Shown here one piece after another: positions 1 through 6,425 of a DNA stretch of 8,945 nt. Numbering within the stretch: the first letter of the stretch is position 1; each line of letters begins with the position of its first letter. The translations under genes and the position numbers were made by a program. Under the pieces are notes generated by a model. It saw only the letters and a list, made by a program, of their open reading frames with translations, had not been told where the DNA came from and made no database searches. The stretch is from UBA6165 sp044233745 (GTDB taxonomy: Bacteria; Bacteroidota; Bacteroidia; Flavobacteriales_D; Crocinitomicaceae), in NCBI GenBank assembly GCA_044233745.1, contig JBIIJN010000093.1:1-8945 (forward strand), given 5' to 3'.

Positions 1-539
1 TGTTTGCCGCGCATGTCGTCTTTCAAGGCAGCAACACCAATACCGTTTATCGCACTAATCTGGATACACGGATAACCGAGCGGCTCATAAATGGCGATGA
101 TTTCTTGCATCACTTCCAAAGCCGTTTGGTCGTATAAATCGATTTTATTGAAAACCAAAGTTGTGGGAATGCGCATCGATTCTGTAGAAACCAAAAAGCG
201 ATCGATGAAAGCCAAATGTGTTTCGGGAGCAAAGAGCGTCACGAACAAATAACAACGGTCGATATTGGCAGCAATGATGTGGGCCTTTTTGGAAAGATTC
301 ACCGATTTGCGTTCGATGTAATTGAGGCGTGGTTCGACTTCAACTATCACAGGCGTTTCTTGTGTATCACCTGACCAATCTACTTTCACTTTATCGCCAA
401 CAGCAACTGGATTGGTTGTATCGCGTTCCTCCAAACGGATTTTTCCCCGAATGCGGCAACTCAAACGCGAACCGTCTTCTAAGCGAACAAGGTAATTGCT
501 GCCGGTGGATTTCATGACCGTTCCTGAGAATATATTCAT
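1..539 (-). CDS. rsgA: Ribosome small-subunit-dependent GTPase A, N-terminal part (runs off the left edge)
   Basis: RsgA (YjeQ/YloQ family) is a circularly permuted GTPase that acts in late 30S subunit maturation. I translated the minus strand from the ATG at 539 and obtained 179 residues with no stop before the edge. An OB-fold-like N-terminus (about residues 1-70, MNIFSGTVMKSTGSNYLVRL) is followed by the family segment IIAANIDRCYLFVTL (88-102). The G4 motif NKID is at 131-134 and the G5-like ISA at 161-163. Finding G4 and G5 before G1 is the hallmark of the permuted fold; the Walker A GxxGxGKS, switch regions and C-terminal zinc domain would lie beyond the window. The ATG at 539 fits the usual RsgA N-terminus; an internal ATG at 515 would cut into the OB fold. 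A TAnnTTTG box sits only 7 bases before the start. It is divergent from the sulfurtransferase gene. The family call is firm from motif order. Confidence 0.93.
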   Translation of the reverse strand, partial: MNIFSGTVMKSTGSNYLVRLEDGSRLSCRIRGKIRLEERDTTNPVAVGDKVKVDWSGDTQETPVIVEVEPRLNYIERKSVNLSKKAHIIAANIDRCYLFVTLFAPETHLAFIDRFLVSTESMRIPTTLVFNKIDLYDQTALEVMQEIIAIYEPLGYPCIQISAINGIGVAALKDDMRGK

Positions 540-545
540 CTTACG

Positions 546-553
546 CAAAAGTA
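546..553 (-). promoter_or_regulatory. Bacteroidota-type -7 box of rsgA
   Basis: Read on the minus strand this is TACTTTTG, an exact match to the Bacteroidota TAnnTTTG -7 consensus. The last G is 7 bases from the A of the rsgA ATG, so transcription should begin at or within a few bases of the start codon. The best upstream TTG for a -33 element is about 24 bases away, slightly long, so support rests on the -7 box and its position. Confidence 0.55.
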
Positions 554-596
554 GGGATTATTTCAAAGAGCATAGAACAACAGGAATTGTATTCAC

Positions 597-604
597 TATC
601 TTTG
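597..604 (+). promoter_or_regulatory. Bacteroidota-type -7 box of the sulfurtransferase gene
   Basis: TATCTTTG matches TAnnTTTG exactly and lies 26 bases before the ATG at 631, leaving a leader of roughly 20 bases. No good TTG is visible at the expected -33 distance (only TTT near 571), so the promoter is likely but not certain. It argues that translation starts at 631 and not at the earlier in-frame ATG at 496, which lies upstream of this box. Confidence 0.45.
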
Positions 605-630
605 ATGGTTTTTTAAGAAAACTGGTGTTC

Positions 631-1482
631 ATGAATGATACGGTACTTATTGATGTAGAAGAGCTTCGCTTGATTTTAAGCAAAGAAGACCTTGTTTTGG
701 TTGATGCCAGTAATCATGGTGCTGCTCGATCAAATTACGAGAAACTCCACATTTCTGGTGCAATTTTTGTCGATGCAAATACGCAACTAGCTGATATCCA
801 AGAGAATGTTTCTATAGGCGGTCGTCATCCCTTACCTCATATTGAAGATTTTTTGATGACACTAAGTGAAATCGGTATATCTCCAGAAGATCATGTTGTC
901 ATTTATGACGATAAATTTGGTACCAATGCCGCTGCCCGATTTTGGTGGATGCTGAAATCAGTCGGTCATCAAAATGTTCAAGTTTTGAACGGAGGATTTG
1001 CGGCAGCACTGGATAAAAACCTACCGCTTTCTTCAGGAAATGAAACTCGCACAAAATCCAGGGTTAAATATCACTTTAAGTCGTGGCAATGGCCAATTGT
1101 AGATATAGACGAAGTGCAATGGGCTGTTTCTGACCCGAGTTCTTTAATCATAGATGTTCGTGAAGAAAAGCGATTTTTGGGGGAAATTGAACCAATTGAT
1201 TTGGTTGCTGGACACATTCCAAACGCAAAGAATTTTCCTTTCTCTGAGAATTTGGATGATTATGGATATTTCCACAGCCGCGAAGAATTGGTGTCTAAGT
1301 ACAATCAGTTTTTCGGAGTTTATTCCGCTAAGAACACCATCATTCATTGCGGTTCTGGTGTTACTGCCTGTCATTCTATACTGGCGATGGCTCAAGCAGG
1401 TTTTGACCTTCCAAAATTGTATGTTGGCTCGTGGAGCGAGTGGAGCAGAAACGGAAAGACGATGATTACAAAATCTCTTTAA
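631..1482 (+). CDS. sseA: Two-domain sulfurtransferase, 3-mercaptopyruvate/thiosulfate type (rhodanese family)
   Basis: Predicted cytoplasmic sulfurtransferase that moves a sulfane sulfur from 3-mercaptopyruvate or thiosulfate to an acceptor through a cysteine persulfide. From the ATG at 631 it has 283 residues, close to E. coli SseA. Two rhodanese domains are visible. The first (about 1-135) is catalytically inactive in type and carries HISGAIFVDAN and RFWWML. The second (about 155-280) carries DVREEKRF, GHIPNAKNFPF and the active-site loop CGSGVTAC with catalytic Cys240, then LYVGSWSEWS near the end. CGSGVTA is the loop typical of 3-mercaptopyruvate sulfurtransferases rather than plain thiosulfate enzymes. 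The reading frame stays open upstream to an ATG at 496, but that extension overlaps rsgA, matches nothing in the family and begins before the promoter box, so I chose 631. It converges on the oxidoreductase gene with a 12-base gap. The symbol is by family and the true sulfur donor is untested. Confidence 0.9.
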   Translation: MNDTVLIDVEELRLILSKEDLVLVDASNHGAARSNYEKLHISGAIFVDANTQLADIQENVSIGGRHPLPHIEDFLMTLSEIGISPEDHVVIYDDKFGTNAAARFWWMLKSVGHQNVQVLNGGFAAALDKNLPLSSGNETRTKSRVKYHFKSWQWPIVDIDEVQWAVSDPSSLIIDVREEKRFLGEIEPIDLVAGHIPNAKNFPFSENLDDYGYFHSREELVSKYNQFFGVYSAKNTIIHCGSGVTACHSILAMAQAGFDLPKLYVGSWSEWSRNGKTMITKSL

Positions 1483-1494
1483 CTTTTTTTTGAT

Positions 1495-2514
1495 TTAAAA
1501 CCCAGTAACCCCATTCACCGTTGTATATTTCAACACGTTTTTCTTCTCAGGATGAATGCGAGCAAAGGCTGATTGAACAGCAATTGTGCCTTCATGGAAA
1601 CCACACAGAATCAGTTTCAATTTGCCCTCGTATTGATTCACATCACCAATGGCGTAGATGCCTGGTCGGTTGGTTGAATAATCCACGGTATTCACTTTAA
1701 TGGCGTTTTTCTCGATCTCAAGACCCCAATCAGCAATTGGACCCAAACTAGGTTTCAAGCCAAAAAGTGGAATAAAATGATCGGTGTGTACAATGATTTC
1801 GCCTTCGTGGTCGTGTAGGATTTTGAGTGATTCCACTTTTCCATCGCCATGAATATCAACCACTTCAGCTTCCGTGATGATTTTTATTTTTCCAGCTTCG
1901 GCCAAATCCAAAACTTTCTGAACCGAATCCAAATGTCCGCGGAAAGAAGAACGACGATGCACCAAAACAACATCTTTGGCAATGTTTTTCTCACTCAAGA
2001 AAATCGTCCAATCCAAAGCAGAATCGCCACCGCCAGCCAAAACACATCTTTTACCCCGGTAAAACTCCGGGTCTTTGATGATGTATTCCACACCTTTGTC
2101 TTCGTATTGCGCAATGTTTTCGATAGGTGGTTTTCGTGGTTCAAAAACGCCCAAACCGCCAGCAATCATAACGATGGGTGCTTTGTGTTGCGTGCCTTTG
2201 TCGGTGGTAACGATAAACAATTGTTTGCCCTCTTCTTCGATTTCTTCGATGGTCATGGCTGCTTCGCCGAGAGTATAAGTGGGTTTGAAAGGTGCAATTT
2301 GCTCCTCCAAGTTGTCGATGAGTTCACCTGCCAAAATAGACGGATAACCAGGGATATCGTAAATCGGTTTTTTAGGATAAATCTCGCTGCATTGTCCGCC
2401 AGGCTGGGGCAAGGAATCAATTAAATGGCAGCGTAATTTGAGCAATCCCGCTTCAAAAACGGTAAATAGTCCAACTGGACCTGCTCCGATGATTATTATG
2501 TCTGTTTGTATCAT
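1495..2514 (-). CDS. Thioredoxin-reductase-like ferredoxin--NADP(+) reductase (FAD-dependent)
   Basis: Predicted FAD enzyme passing electrons between NADPH and ferredoxin or flavodoxin. From the ATG at 2514 it has 339 residues, typical of the TrxR-type FNR family (B. subtilis YumC type). The FAD-binding GAGPVG is at 10-15, the family signature QPGGQCSEIYPKKPIYDIPGYP starts near residue 37, the NADP-binding GGGDSA is at 161-166, HRRSSFRGH (186-194) supplies residues suited to the 2'-phosphate of NADPH, and the C-terminal FAD contact AIGDVNQY is at 288-295. The CxxC disulfide of true thioredoxin reductases is absent from the NADPH domain, which separates the two families. An in-frame ATG at 2547 would add 11 residues encoded by the intergenic repeat and is rejected. 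It is the last gene of the mrp-nfu-FNR cluster, fitting supply of electrons to Fe-S proteins. A plain NAD(P)/FAD oxidoreductase acting on another partner remains possible. Confidence 0.88.
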   Translation of the reverse strand: MIQTDIIIIGAGPVGLFTVFEAGLLKLRCHLIDSLPQPGGQCSEIYPKKPIYDIPGYPSILAGELIDNLEEQIAPFKPTYTLGEAAMTIEEIEEEGKQLFIVTTDKGTQHKAPIVMIAGGLGVFEPRKPPIENIAQYEDKGVEYIIKDPEFYRGKRCVLAGGGDSALDWTIFLSEKNIAKDVVLVHRRSSFRGHLDSVQKVLDLAEAGKIKIITEAEVVDIHGDGKVESLKILHDHEGEIIVHTDHFIPLFGLKPSLGPIADWGLEIEKNAIKVNTVDYSTNRPGIYAIGDVNQYEGKLKLILCGFHEGTIAVQSAFARIHPEKKNVLKYTTVNGVTGF

Positions 2515-2520
2515 TTTGTT

Positions 2521-2584
2521 TGGCTTCTGGCGGCTAGCTTCTGGCAACTGGCAGCTAGAAGCCAGTCGCTAAAGACTAGTCGCC
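2521..2584. repeat. Intergenic inverted/direct repeat cluster between nfu and the FNR gene
   Basis: The spacer is built from short related words. GCTTCTGG occurs twice in direct orientation (2523-2530 and 2537-2544), and TGGCTTCT (2521-2528) is the perfect complement of AGAAGCCA (2557-2564). AGTCGC is repeated at 2564-2569 and 2578-2583. It starts 7 bases upstream of the FNR start codon. Its vocabulary (TGGC, TAGC, AGCCA) is shared with the repeat at 2838-2914, suggesting one dispersed repeat family. It could fold as RNA but lacks a T-run typical of a terminator. Confidence 0.7.
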
Positions 2585-2589
2585 TATTT

Positions 2590-2835
2590 TCAAAAATCTT
2601 CTGGAATGGCTTCTACGCTTTTGATATGTGGCAACGCACTTTTGATGGCGTGTTCGATACCCGCTTTGAGGGTCATGCCACTCATGCTGCAATCGGAGCA
2701 AGCGCCTGTGAGCCTCACCAAAACGCGATCGTCGTCGGTGATGTCGACGAGCTCAATATCGCCGCCATCGGCTTGCAAATGCGGCCTGATGGTTTCGATG
2801 GCGTTGAGGACTTTTTGTTCTATTTCTTTGTTCAT
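2590..2835 (-). CDS. nfu: NifU C-terminal domain Fe-S scaffold/carrier
   Basis: A small protein of 81 residues consisting of only the NifU C-terminal (Nfu) domain, which assembles or carries a [4Fe-4S] cluster bridged between two subunits and hands it to apoproteins in the cytoplasm. The family pattern is clear: IRPHLQADGGDIELV (16-30) followed by the cluster-binding CSDC with Cys46 and Cys49 and the helix MSGMTLKAGIEHAIK. The length suits stand-alone Nfu proteins, so it is not truncated. It lies between mrp and the FNR gene on the same strand with 86-base and 75-base spacers. It has no promoter box of its own that I could find, so cotranscription with mrp is likely. The start codon is preceded by six A residues and then directly by an arm of a 14-bp inverted repeat, so any ribosome contact must involve that repeat. 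Confidence 0.92.
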   Translation of the reverse strand: MNKEIEQKVLNAIETIRPHLQADGGDIELVDITDDDRVLVRLTGACSDCSMSGMTLKAGIEHAIKSALPHIKSVEAIPEDF

Positions 2836-2837
2836 TT

Positions 2838-2914
2838 TTTTGGCTGTTGGCGATTAGCAGTTGGCTTTTAGTGATTGGCCAAAAGCGTAGTGCCCCAATA
2901 GCCAACAGCCAAAA
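2838..2914. repeat. Long intergenic inverted repeat between mrp and nfu
   Basis: TTTTGGCTGTTGGC at 2838-2851 is perfectly complementary to GCCAACAGCCAAAA at 2901-2914, and three of the next four bases also pair. A nested pair, GCTTTT (2864-2869) with AAAAGC (2881-2886), lies in the loop. The whole mrp-nfu spacer is therefore a potential double hairpin. It begins 7 bases after the mrp stop and ends 2 bases before the nfu start codon. The sequence words match those in the next spacer at 2521-2584. No U-run follows in the direction of transcription, so it is not a canonical terminator; it may be a dispersed repeat that doubles as an mRNA processing or stabilising structure. Confidence 0.8.
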
Positions 2915-2921
2915 GCTTTTT

Positions 2922-3977
2922 CTACTTCATCTGTTCTAAAAAATTATCAATCAATTCATTCAAAGGCGCTAACAAAGGAGAATCGTCGGAGAAAGCAGCT
3001 GGTTTGCCGGCATCACCGCCTTCGCGAATGCTTTGCACCAATGGCAGCTGACCCAAGAAAGGCACACCCATCGTTTCGGCGAGGTTTTTTGCGCCGTCTT
3101 TTCCGAATATATAGTATTTATTTTCAGGGAGTTCGGCTGGCGTGAACCAAGCCATGTTTTCCACAATACCCAAAACTTTCACGTTGATGGAATCCAGTTT
3201 GAACATGTTCACCCCGCGACGTGCATCGGCCAAAGCAACTTCTTGCGGCGTACTCACAATCACAACGCCATCCAATGGAGCAACTTGAACCAAGCTCAGG
3301 TGAATATCGCCCGTGCCTGGAGGCAAATCGATTAACAAATAATCCAATTTACCCCAATAAGAATCGGTAAACATTTGGTTCAAAGCCTTGGAAGCCATCG
3401 GTCCGCGCCACACAACTGCATTGTCTTGATCGGTGAAAAACCCAATCGAAAGTAGTTGAACGCCATACGACATCACCGGACAAATTTTCGGAAGACCATC
3501 TTTGTCAATCATCGTAGGTCGCTCGCCCACCACATCAAACATTGTGGGCATCGAAGGACCATAAATATCGGCGTCGATGATTCCCACTTTATAACCGCGC
3601 TTGGTTAAACCAGCCGCCAAATTGGATGTCACCGTTGATTTTCCAACACCACCTTTACCCGATGCAATGGCGATGATGTGCTTCACTTCGGGTAAAATCT
3701 TACGCGGCACGATAGACTGTTCTTCTTTTGGGAGACCTATCACTTCAACCTGTGCAGTAATGGTGTCTCCAAACTTTTTCCTCAAAGCAAAATTCACCGC
3801 TTCCTTCATGCGATTGCGGGCATGCAAAGCCGGATTAACCACCTTCACTTTCAAGGAAACCGTTTCACCGTTGATTTGCAAATCTTCAATCAAATTCAAC
3901 GAAACAATATCTTTCTTTAAATCAGGCTCTTGCACATTGGCAAGTTGTTCCAATATTTGTTCTCTAGTCATTTCCAT
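2922..3977 (-). CDS. mrp: Mrp/NBP35-family Fe-S carrier ATPase (ApbC-like) lacking the CxxC motif
   Basis: A cytoplasmic P-loop ATPase of 351 residues that is expected to carry Fe-S clusters to target proteins. Residues 4-80 form a MIP18/DUF59 domain (EQILEQLANVQEPDLKKDIV onward). Next come the deviant Walker A GKGGVGKST (107-115), DADIYGPSMP (135-144) and the Walker B-like LIDLPPGTGD (215-224), with TPQEVALADARRG after it. The segment where most Mrp/ApbC proteins have a cluster-binding CxxC reads VENMAWFTPAELPENKYYIFG (starting at 272) with no cysteine, and the only cysteine I find in the protein is Cys166. I recall the same substitution in Bacteroidota homologues, so it is probably lineage-typical rather than a mutation. 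Starts at 3977 and at the third codon (3971) are both plausible; a -7 box lies 8 bases upstream of the first. It is the first gene of the mrp-nfu-FNR cluster. Confidence 0.93.
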   Translation of the reverse strand: MEMTREQILEQLANVQEPDLKKDIVSLNLIEDLQINGETVSLKVKVVNPALHARNRMKEAVNFALRKKFGDTITAQVEVIGLPKEEQSIVPRKILPEVKHIIAIASGKGGVGKSTVTSNLAAGLTKRGYKVGIIDADIYGPSMPTMFDVVGERPTMIDKDGLPKICPVMSYGVQLLSIGFFTDQDNAVVWRGPMASKALNQMFTDSYWGKLDYLLIDLPPGTGDIHLSLVQVAPLDGVVIVSTPQEVALADARRGVNMFKLDSINVKVLGIVENMAWFTPAELPENKYYIFGKDGAKNLAETMGVPFLGQLPLVQSIREGGDAGKPAAFSDDSPLLAPLNELIDNFLEQMK

Positions 3978-3984
3978 TCGGGCG

Positions 3985-4018
3985 CAAATTTAGTCATTGA
4001 TGTTGTATGATTTGCCAA
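3985..4018 (-). promoter_or_regulatory. Bacteroidota promoter of the mrp-nfu-FNR cluster
   Basis: On the minus strand TAAATTTG (3985-3992) matches TAnnTTTG exactly, and a TTG (4016-4018, inside TTTTTGG) precedes it by 23 bases, within the usual range for the -33 element. The box is 8 bases before the mrp ATG, implying a leaderless or almost leaderless transcript. This is the best promoter in the window. Confidence 0.65.
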
Positions 4019-4123
4019 AAATGACAACAATCATGCGGGGGAAAGGTTTGGGGGGAGAACTCTCTCTCTACCATATCAAAATTTAACATCGTTTATCGTC
4101 AATGAACTTTTCAGTATTTTTTC

Positions 4124-4131
4124 TACATTCG
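4124..4131 (+). promoter_or_regulatory. Weak candidate -7 box for the orphan nuclease gene
   Basis: TACATTCG differs from TAnnTTTG by one base and lies 23 bases before the ATG at 4154. There is no clear TTG at -33. The leader after it is A-rich (AAACAAAGAACAC), a usual ribosome-access context in this phylum. It is listed as the best available candidate only. Confidence 0.3.
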
Positions 4132-4153
4132 TGGCTTACAAAACAAAGAACAC

Positions 4154-6004
4154 ATGAAGTTAGAAAAAATACTCGATCAACTTAATTCATTTGAAAAGAA
4201 TTCTTTTTTGAAAATCTTAGATGGAATTCTGAGTTCGAGATTACAAAATTCAAAAGAAATTGACCAGATTTTAGCTGAAACAAGCAAAGACATAAAAAAT
4301 ATTGATAGCATTAATGTTGCAAGGGTTTTTGAATTAATCAAATGTGAATTTAGTGAATTTGTTCTGAGAGAGTTTACAAACACAAGTTCACAATTAGATA
4401 TTCTAATTGACATTATATCAAGAGATGGTAATTGCATTATGAAGCAAGACTGGTTTGCAAGACTTTATGAAAAAGAGGTAGATGGATTTAAAAAGAAAAT
4501 TAAAGATTTCAAAACCGAGCTCGAATCAGACAAACCAAATTTTGAATTCTCGAGACTTCGAGACTATAACATTTACAAAAGATGTTTGCAAGTAGCATAT
4601 ATCAATGATGTTGACAACAACCAAGAATCCAAGATAACTACAGATGAACAAAGTATTCTAAAAACACTGGCTGCAGAATTGGACTTATCACAAGAAGAAG
4701 TTAAGAAAATTAATTACTCAATTCTACCAATAAAGAAACTTGAAATTGACACAGTAATAAACGATTTAAAGTCTTTAGGACTGATTTTTTATTCGAAAAA
4801 AAGCAACACCATTTATGTGGCAGACGAAGTGGTTTCCATTTTGAGAAAAGTTCGTGAAAAAGAAGTAGGCGATAAATTTTTCAGAAGAGTTTTGAAATTA
4901 TTTAGAGAGCCCCAAATCAATATAATTTGTAAGAAGCATGGCGTTGAATGGAGGCTAACACTTGAAGAAAAAATTGAACTGATTATTTCAGAAGGAATTT
5001 CGTTTACCAAAGTCTTGGCAGAGGACATGCATAAAGACGGAACAAATCTCACAGACAAAAAGAAAGCCTTGACAGATTTAATTGAAAATTCATTGAAAAT
5101 AACTGCTCCAATTAAAGGTTCTACGCTCGAAGAAAAAATTCAAAACCTCATCAATTATTTCGATGCGCAAGAGAAAGATGATAAAGTTGGGATTTCCATT
5201 GATGGTTATGACAAATTGCTACACGACATTAGCGAAGTACTTCCTGATGTAAATAATATGCTACGTAAACGCTATGAATTGCAAGAAGAGAAAGTAATGC
5301 AAAGCACATTCTTATTGGATTTCAATATCAAACCACGCGATATTTTGGAGCAGCTTTCATCTGAGCAACTTGCCAATTTTGTGAAAACTAAAGAAATCAA
5401 ATCAAGAGGAGACCTGTTTGTCAATATCCTCGAAGCTTACAAAGATTCAGAAAACTTGATGCTTGAGAATTACGAGCTCATCGGTTTTCGGGATTTAAAT
5501 GGGCTAAAAGAGAATGGCATCGTTGTAAAAGAAATTGACCTTGGGCTGAAATTCGAAGAACTTACAAAAAGTATTTTCGAGCAACTTGGGTTCAATGTTG
5601 ATGAAGGTCTAAGAAAACAACTAAATACAAATAAGGACAAAGTTGACATCATAATAAATATTGGTAATAACGACTTGATAGTTGTAGAATGTAAATCTGT
5701 TAAGGAAAGTGGCTACAATAAATTCAGCTCGGTTTCTCGCCAGTTGAAGTCCTACTCTAATATGATTAATGATAAAGGTTACAAAGTAGTGAAATCCTTA
5801 CTCATTGCCCCAGATTTCTCTGATGATTTAATCAAAGAATGTGGCATAGAATATGAACTCAATCTTTCGCTAATTACGGCTTCTTCCTTATTGAATATTT
5901 TAGGTGGATTCAGAGCTTCAAAACTCAAACAATTCCCACACAATCTTTTCATGCGTGATGTTGTGATTCAAGAGGATAGGGTTTTGAAAGCGATTGGGAA
6001 GTAG
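4154..6004 (+). CDS. Orphan protein with C-terminal PD-(D/E)XK nuclease domain and putative DNA-binding modules
   Basis: I do not recognise a named family for the full 616 residues. The C-terminus (about 463-590) looks like a restriction-endonuclase-like fold: KFEEL with Glu468/Glu469, VDII with Asp498, then the strand DLIVVECKSV with Glu512 and Lys514 (the D-x13-ExK core), and Gln530/Tyr534 in SVSRQLKSY, resembling the QxxxY element of RecB/Cas4-like nucleases. Before it, IKPRDILEQLSSEQLANFVK (starting at 392) and the following KSRGDLF resemble a SAP-like helical DNA-binding module. Around 160-235, an acidic helical stretch (DEQSILKTLAAELDLSQEEV, TerB-like by eye) leads into IDTVINDLKSLGLIFYSKK and TIYVADEVV, which looks like a winged helix. 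The first 150 residues are helical and charged. No ATPase, methylase or membrane segment is visible. It stands alone on the plus strand in AT-rich DNA (one sampled 60-base line is 25% GC) next to transposon remnants, suggesting acquisition. A defence or DNA-repair nuclease is my inference. Confidence 0.75.
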   Translation: MKLEKILDQLNSFEKNSFLKILDGILSSRLQNSKEIDQILAETSKDIKNIDSINVARVFELIKCEFSEFVLREFTNTSSQLDILIDIISRDGNCIMKQDWFARLYEKEVDGFKKKIKDFKTELESDKPNFEFSRLRDYNIYKRCLQVAYINDVDNNQESKITTDEQSILKTLAAELDLSQEEVKKINYSILPIKKLEIDTVINDLKSLGLIFYSKKSNTIYVADEVVSILRKVREKEVGDKFFRRVLKLFREPQINIICKKHGVEWRLTLEEKIELIISEGISFTKVLAEDMHKDGTNLTDKKKALTDLIENSLKITAPIKGSTLEEKIQNLINYFDAQEKDDKVGISIDGYDKLLHDISEVLPDVNNMLRKRYELQEEKVMQSTFLLDFNIKPRDILEQLSSEQLANFVKTKEIKSRGDLFVNILEAYKDSENLMLENYELIGFRDLNGLKENGIVVKEIDLGLKFEELTKSIFEQLGFNVDEGLRKQLNTNKDKVDIIINIGNNDLIVVECKSVKESGYNKFSSVSRQLKSYSNMINDKGYKVVKSLLIAPDFSDDLIKECGIEYELNLSLITASSLLNILGGFRASKLKQFPHNLFMRDVVIQEDRVLKAIGK

Positions 6005-6059
6005 GGGTGCAACATTTGAAAGGATAAATTCTTTGTAAACGCATAAACTATAGAACCCC

Positions 6060-6200
6060 ATGCCTGGCACATTCTCACAAATCTACATCCAAATTATTTT
6101 CGCTGTAAAAGGCAGAGAAAGTTTGATTCAAGTTGATTGGGAGGAAGAACTTTATAAGTATGTCTCGTGCTCCGTAACGAATATCCCGCGTTATTCATGA
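6060..6200 (+). pseudogene. 5' stub of an IS200/IS605-type Y1 transposase, broken after about 34 codons
   Basis: The ATG at 6060 opens a frame reading MPGTFSQIYIQIIFAVKG, then RESLIQVDWEEELYKY, which matches from memory the N-terminus of the IS200-like (HUH, single-tyrosine) transposases common in Bacteroidota. Similarity stops near 6161. The remaining 12 codons come from the adjacent inverted-repeat element and end in TGA at 6198-6200. The HxH metal motif and the catalytic tyrosine, which lie further along in the intact protein of about 150 residues, are missing, so it is non-functional. Just upstream, GGGGT (6004-6008) and ACCCC (6055-6059) bracket a 46-base stretch and may be remains of a subterminal hairpin of the left end; the first G belongs to the stop codon of the nuclease gene. 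Confidence 0.65.
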
Positions 6201-6400
6201 GATTTCGTTATGAAAAGCTAAAATAGCAATAGGACTGGGAAGCGCAGAAATTTTTATCTGAAGAAAGTGTAGCCCAACTTAGCTTTAGCGATCTCACTGA
6301 CCGAAGGGAAGTACTTTTGAGGATAACAAATTTAGAGCATTCTCAGTAATAGCAGGTAGTTTGGCTTTGTAATAGAAATTTTGTGAATAGTGCGGGATAT
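6173..6400. repeat. Inverted-repeat element of about 230 bp (MITE-like) after the transposase stub
   Basis: ATATCCCGCGTTATTCA at 6181-6197 matches the reverse complement of 6384-6400 at 15 of 17 positions, and weaker similarity continues inward for about 30 more bases (ATTTC at 6202-6206 pairs with 6375-6379, then AAGCTAAAAT against AAGCCAAACT). A second small hairpin, CGTAACGAA (6173-6181) with TTCGTTATG (6204-6212, 8 of 9 paired), overlaps the left arm. All frames inside are interrupted by stops and no protein is recognisable. It fills the gap between the convergent nuclease and LtaS-like genes, where it might also end transcription from both sides. A miniature inverted-repeat transposable element or the relic of an IS is the likeliest origin; direct target duplications were not evident. 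Confidence 0.6.
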
Positions 6401-6425
6401 GAGGCAAAACCCTTCAAGAGTTTGT

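Noticed and set aside
496..630. Upstream in-frame extension of the sulfurtransferase gene starting at 496
   Set aside because: It overlaps the start of rsgA on the other strand, lies before the likely promoter box, and adds 45 residues not found in the family; the rhodanese N-terminus begins at 631.
1483..1494. Shared terminator between the convergent sulfurtransferase and FNR genes
   Set aside because: There is a T-rich stretch in the 12-base gap but no hairpin stem could be found next to it.
1849..2424. Plus-strand 191-codon open frame
   Set aside because: Antisense shadow of the FNR gene, whose FAD and NADP motifs are all in the minus-strand frame.
2515..2547. Alternative ATG at 2547 for the FNR gene
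   Set aside because: The 11 extra residues are encoded by the intergenic repeat, and the Rossmann motif is placed normally from the ATG at 2514.
2506..2871. Plus-strand open frame across nfu and its spacers
   Set aside because: It is the antisense of nfu, which has clear NifU-domain motifs; the plus-strand translation has no recognisable features.
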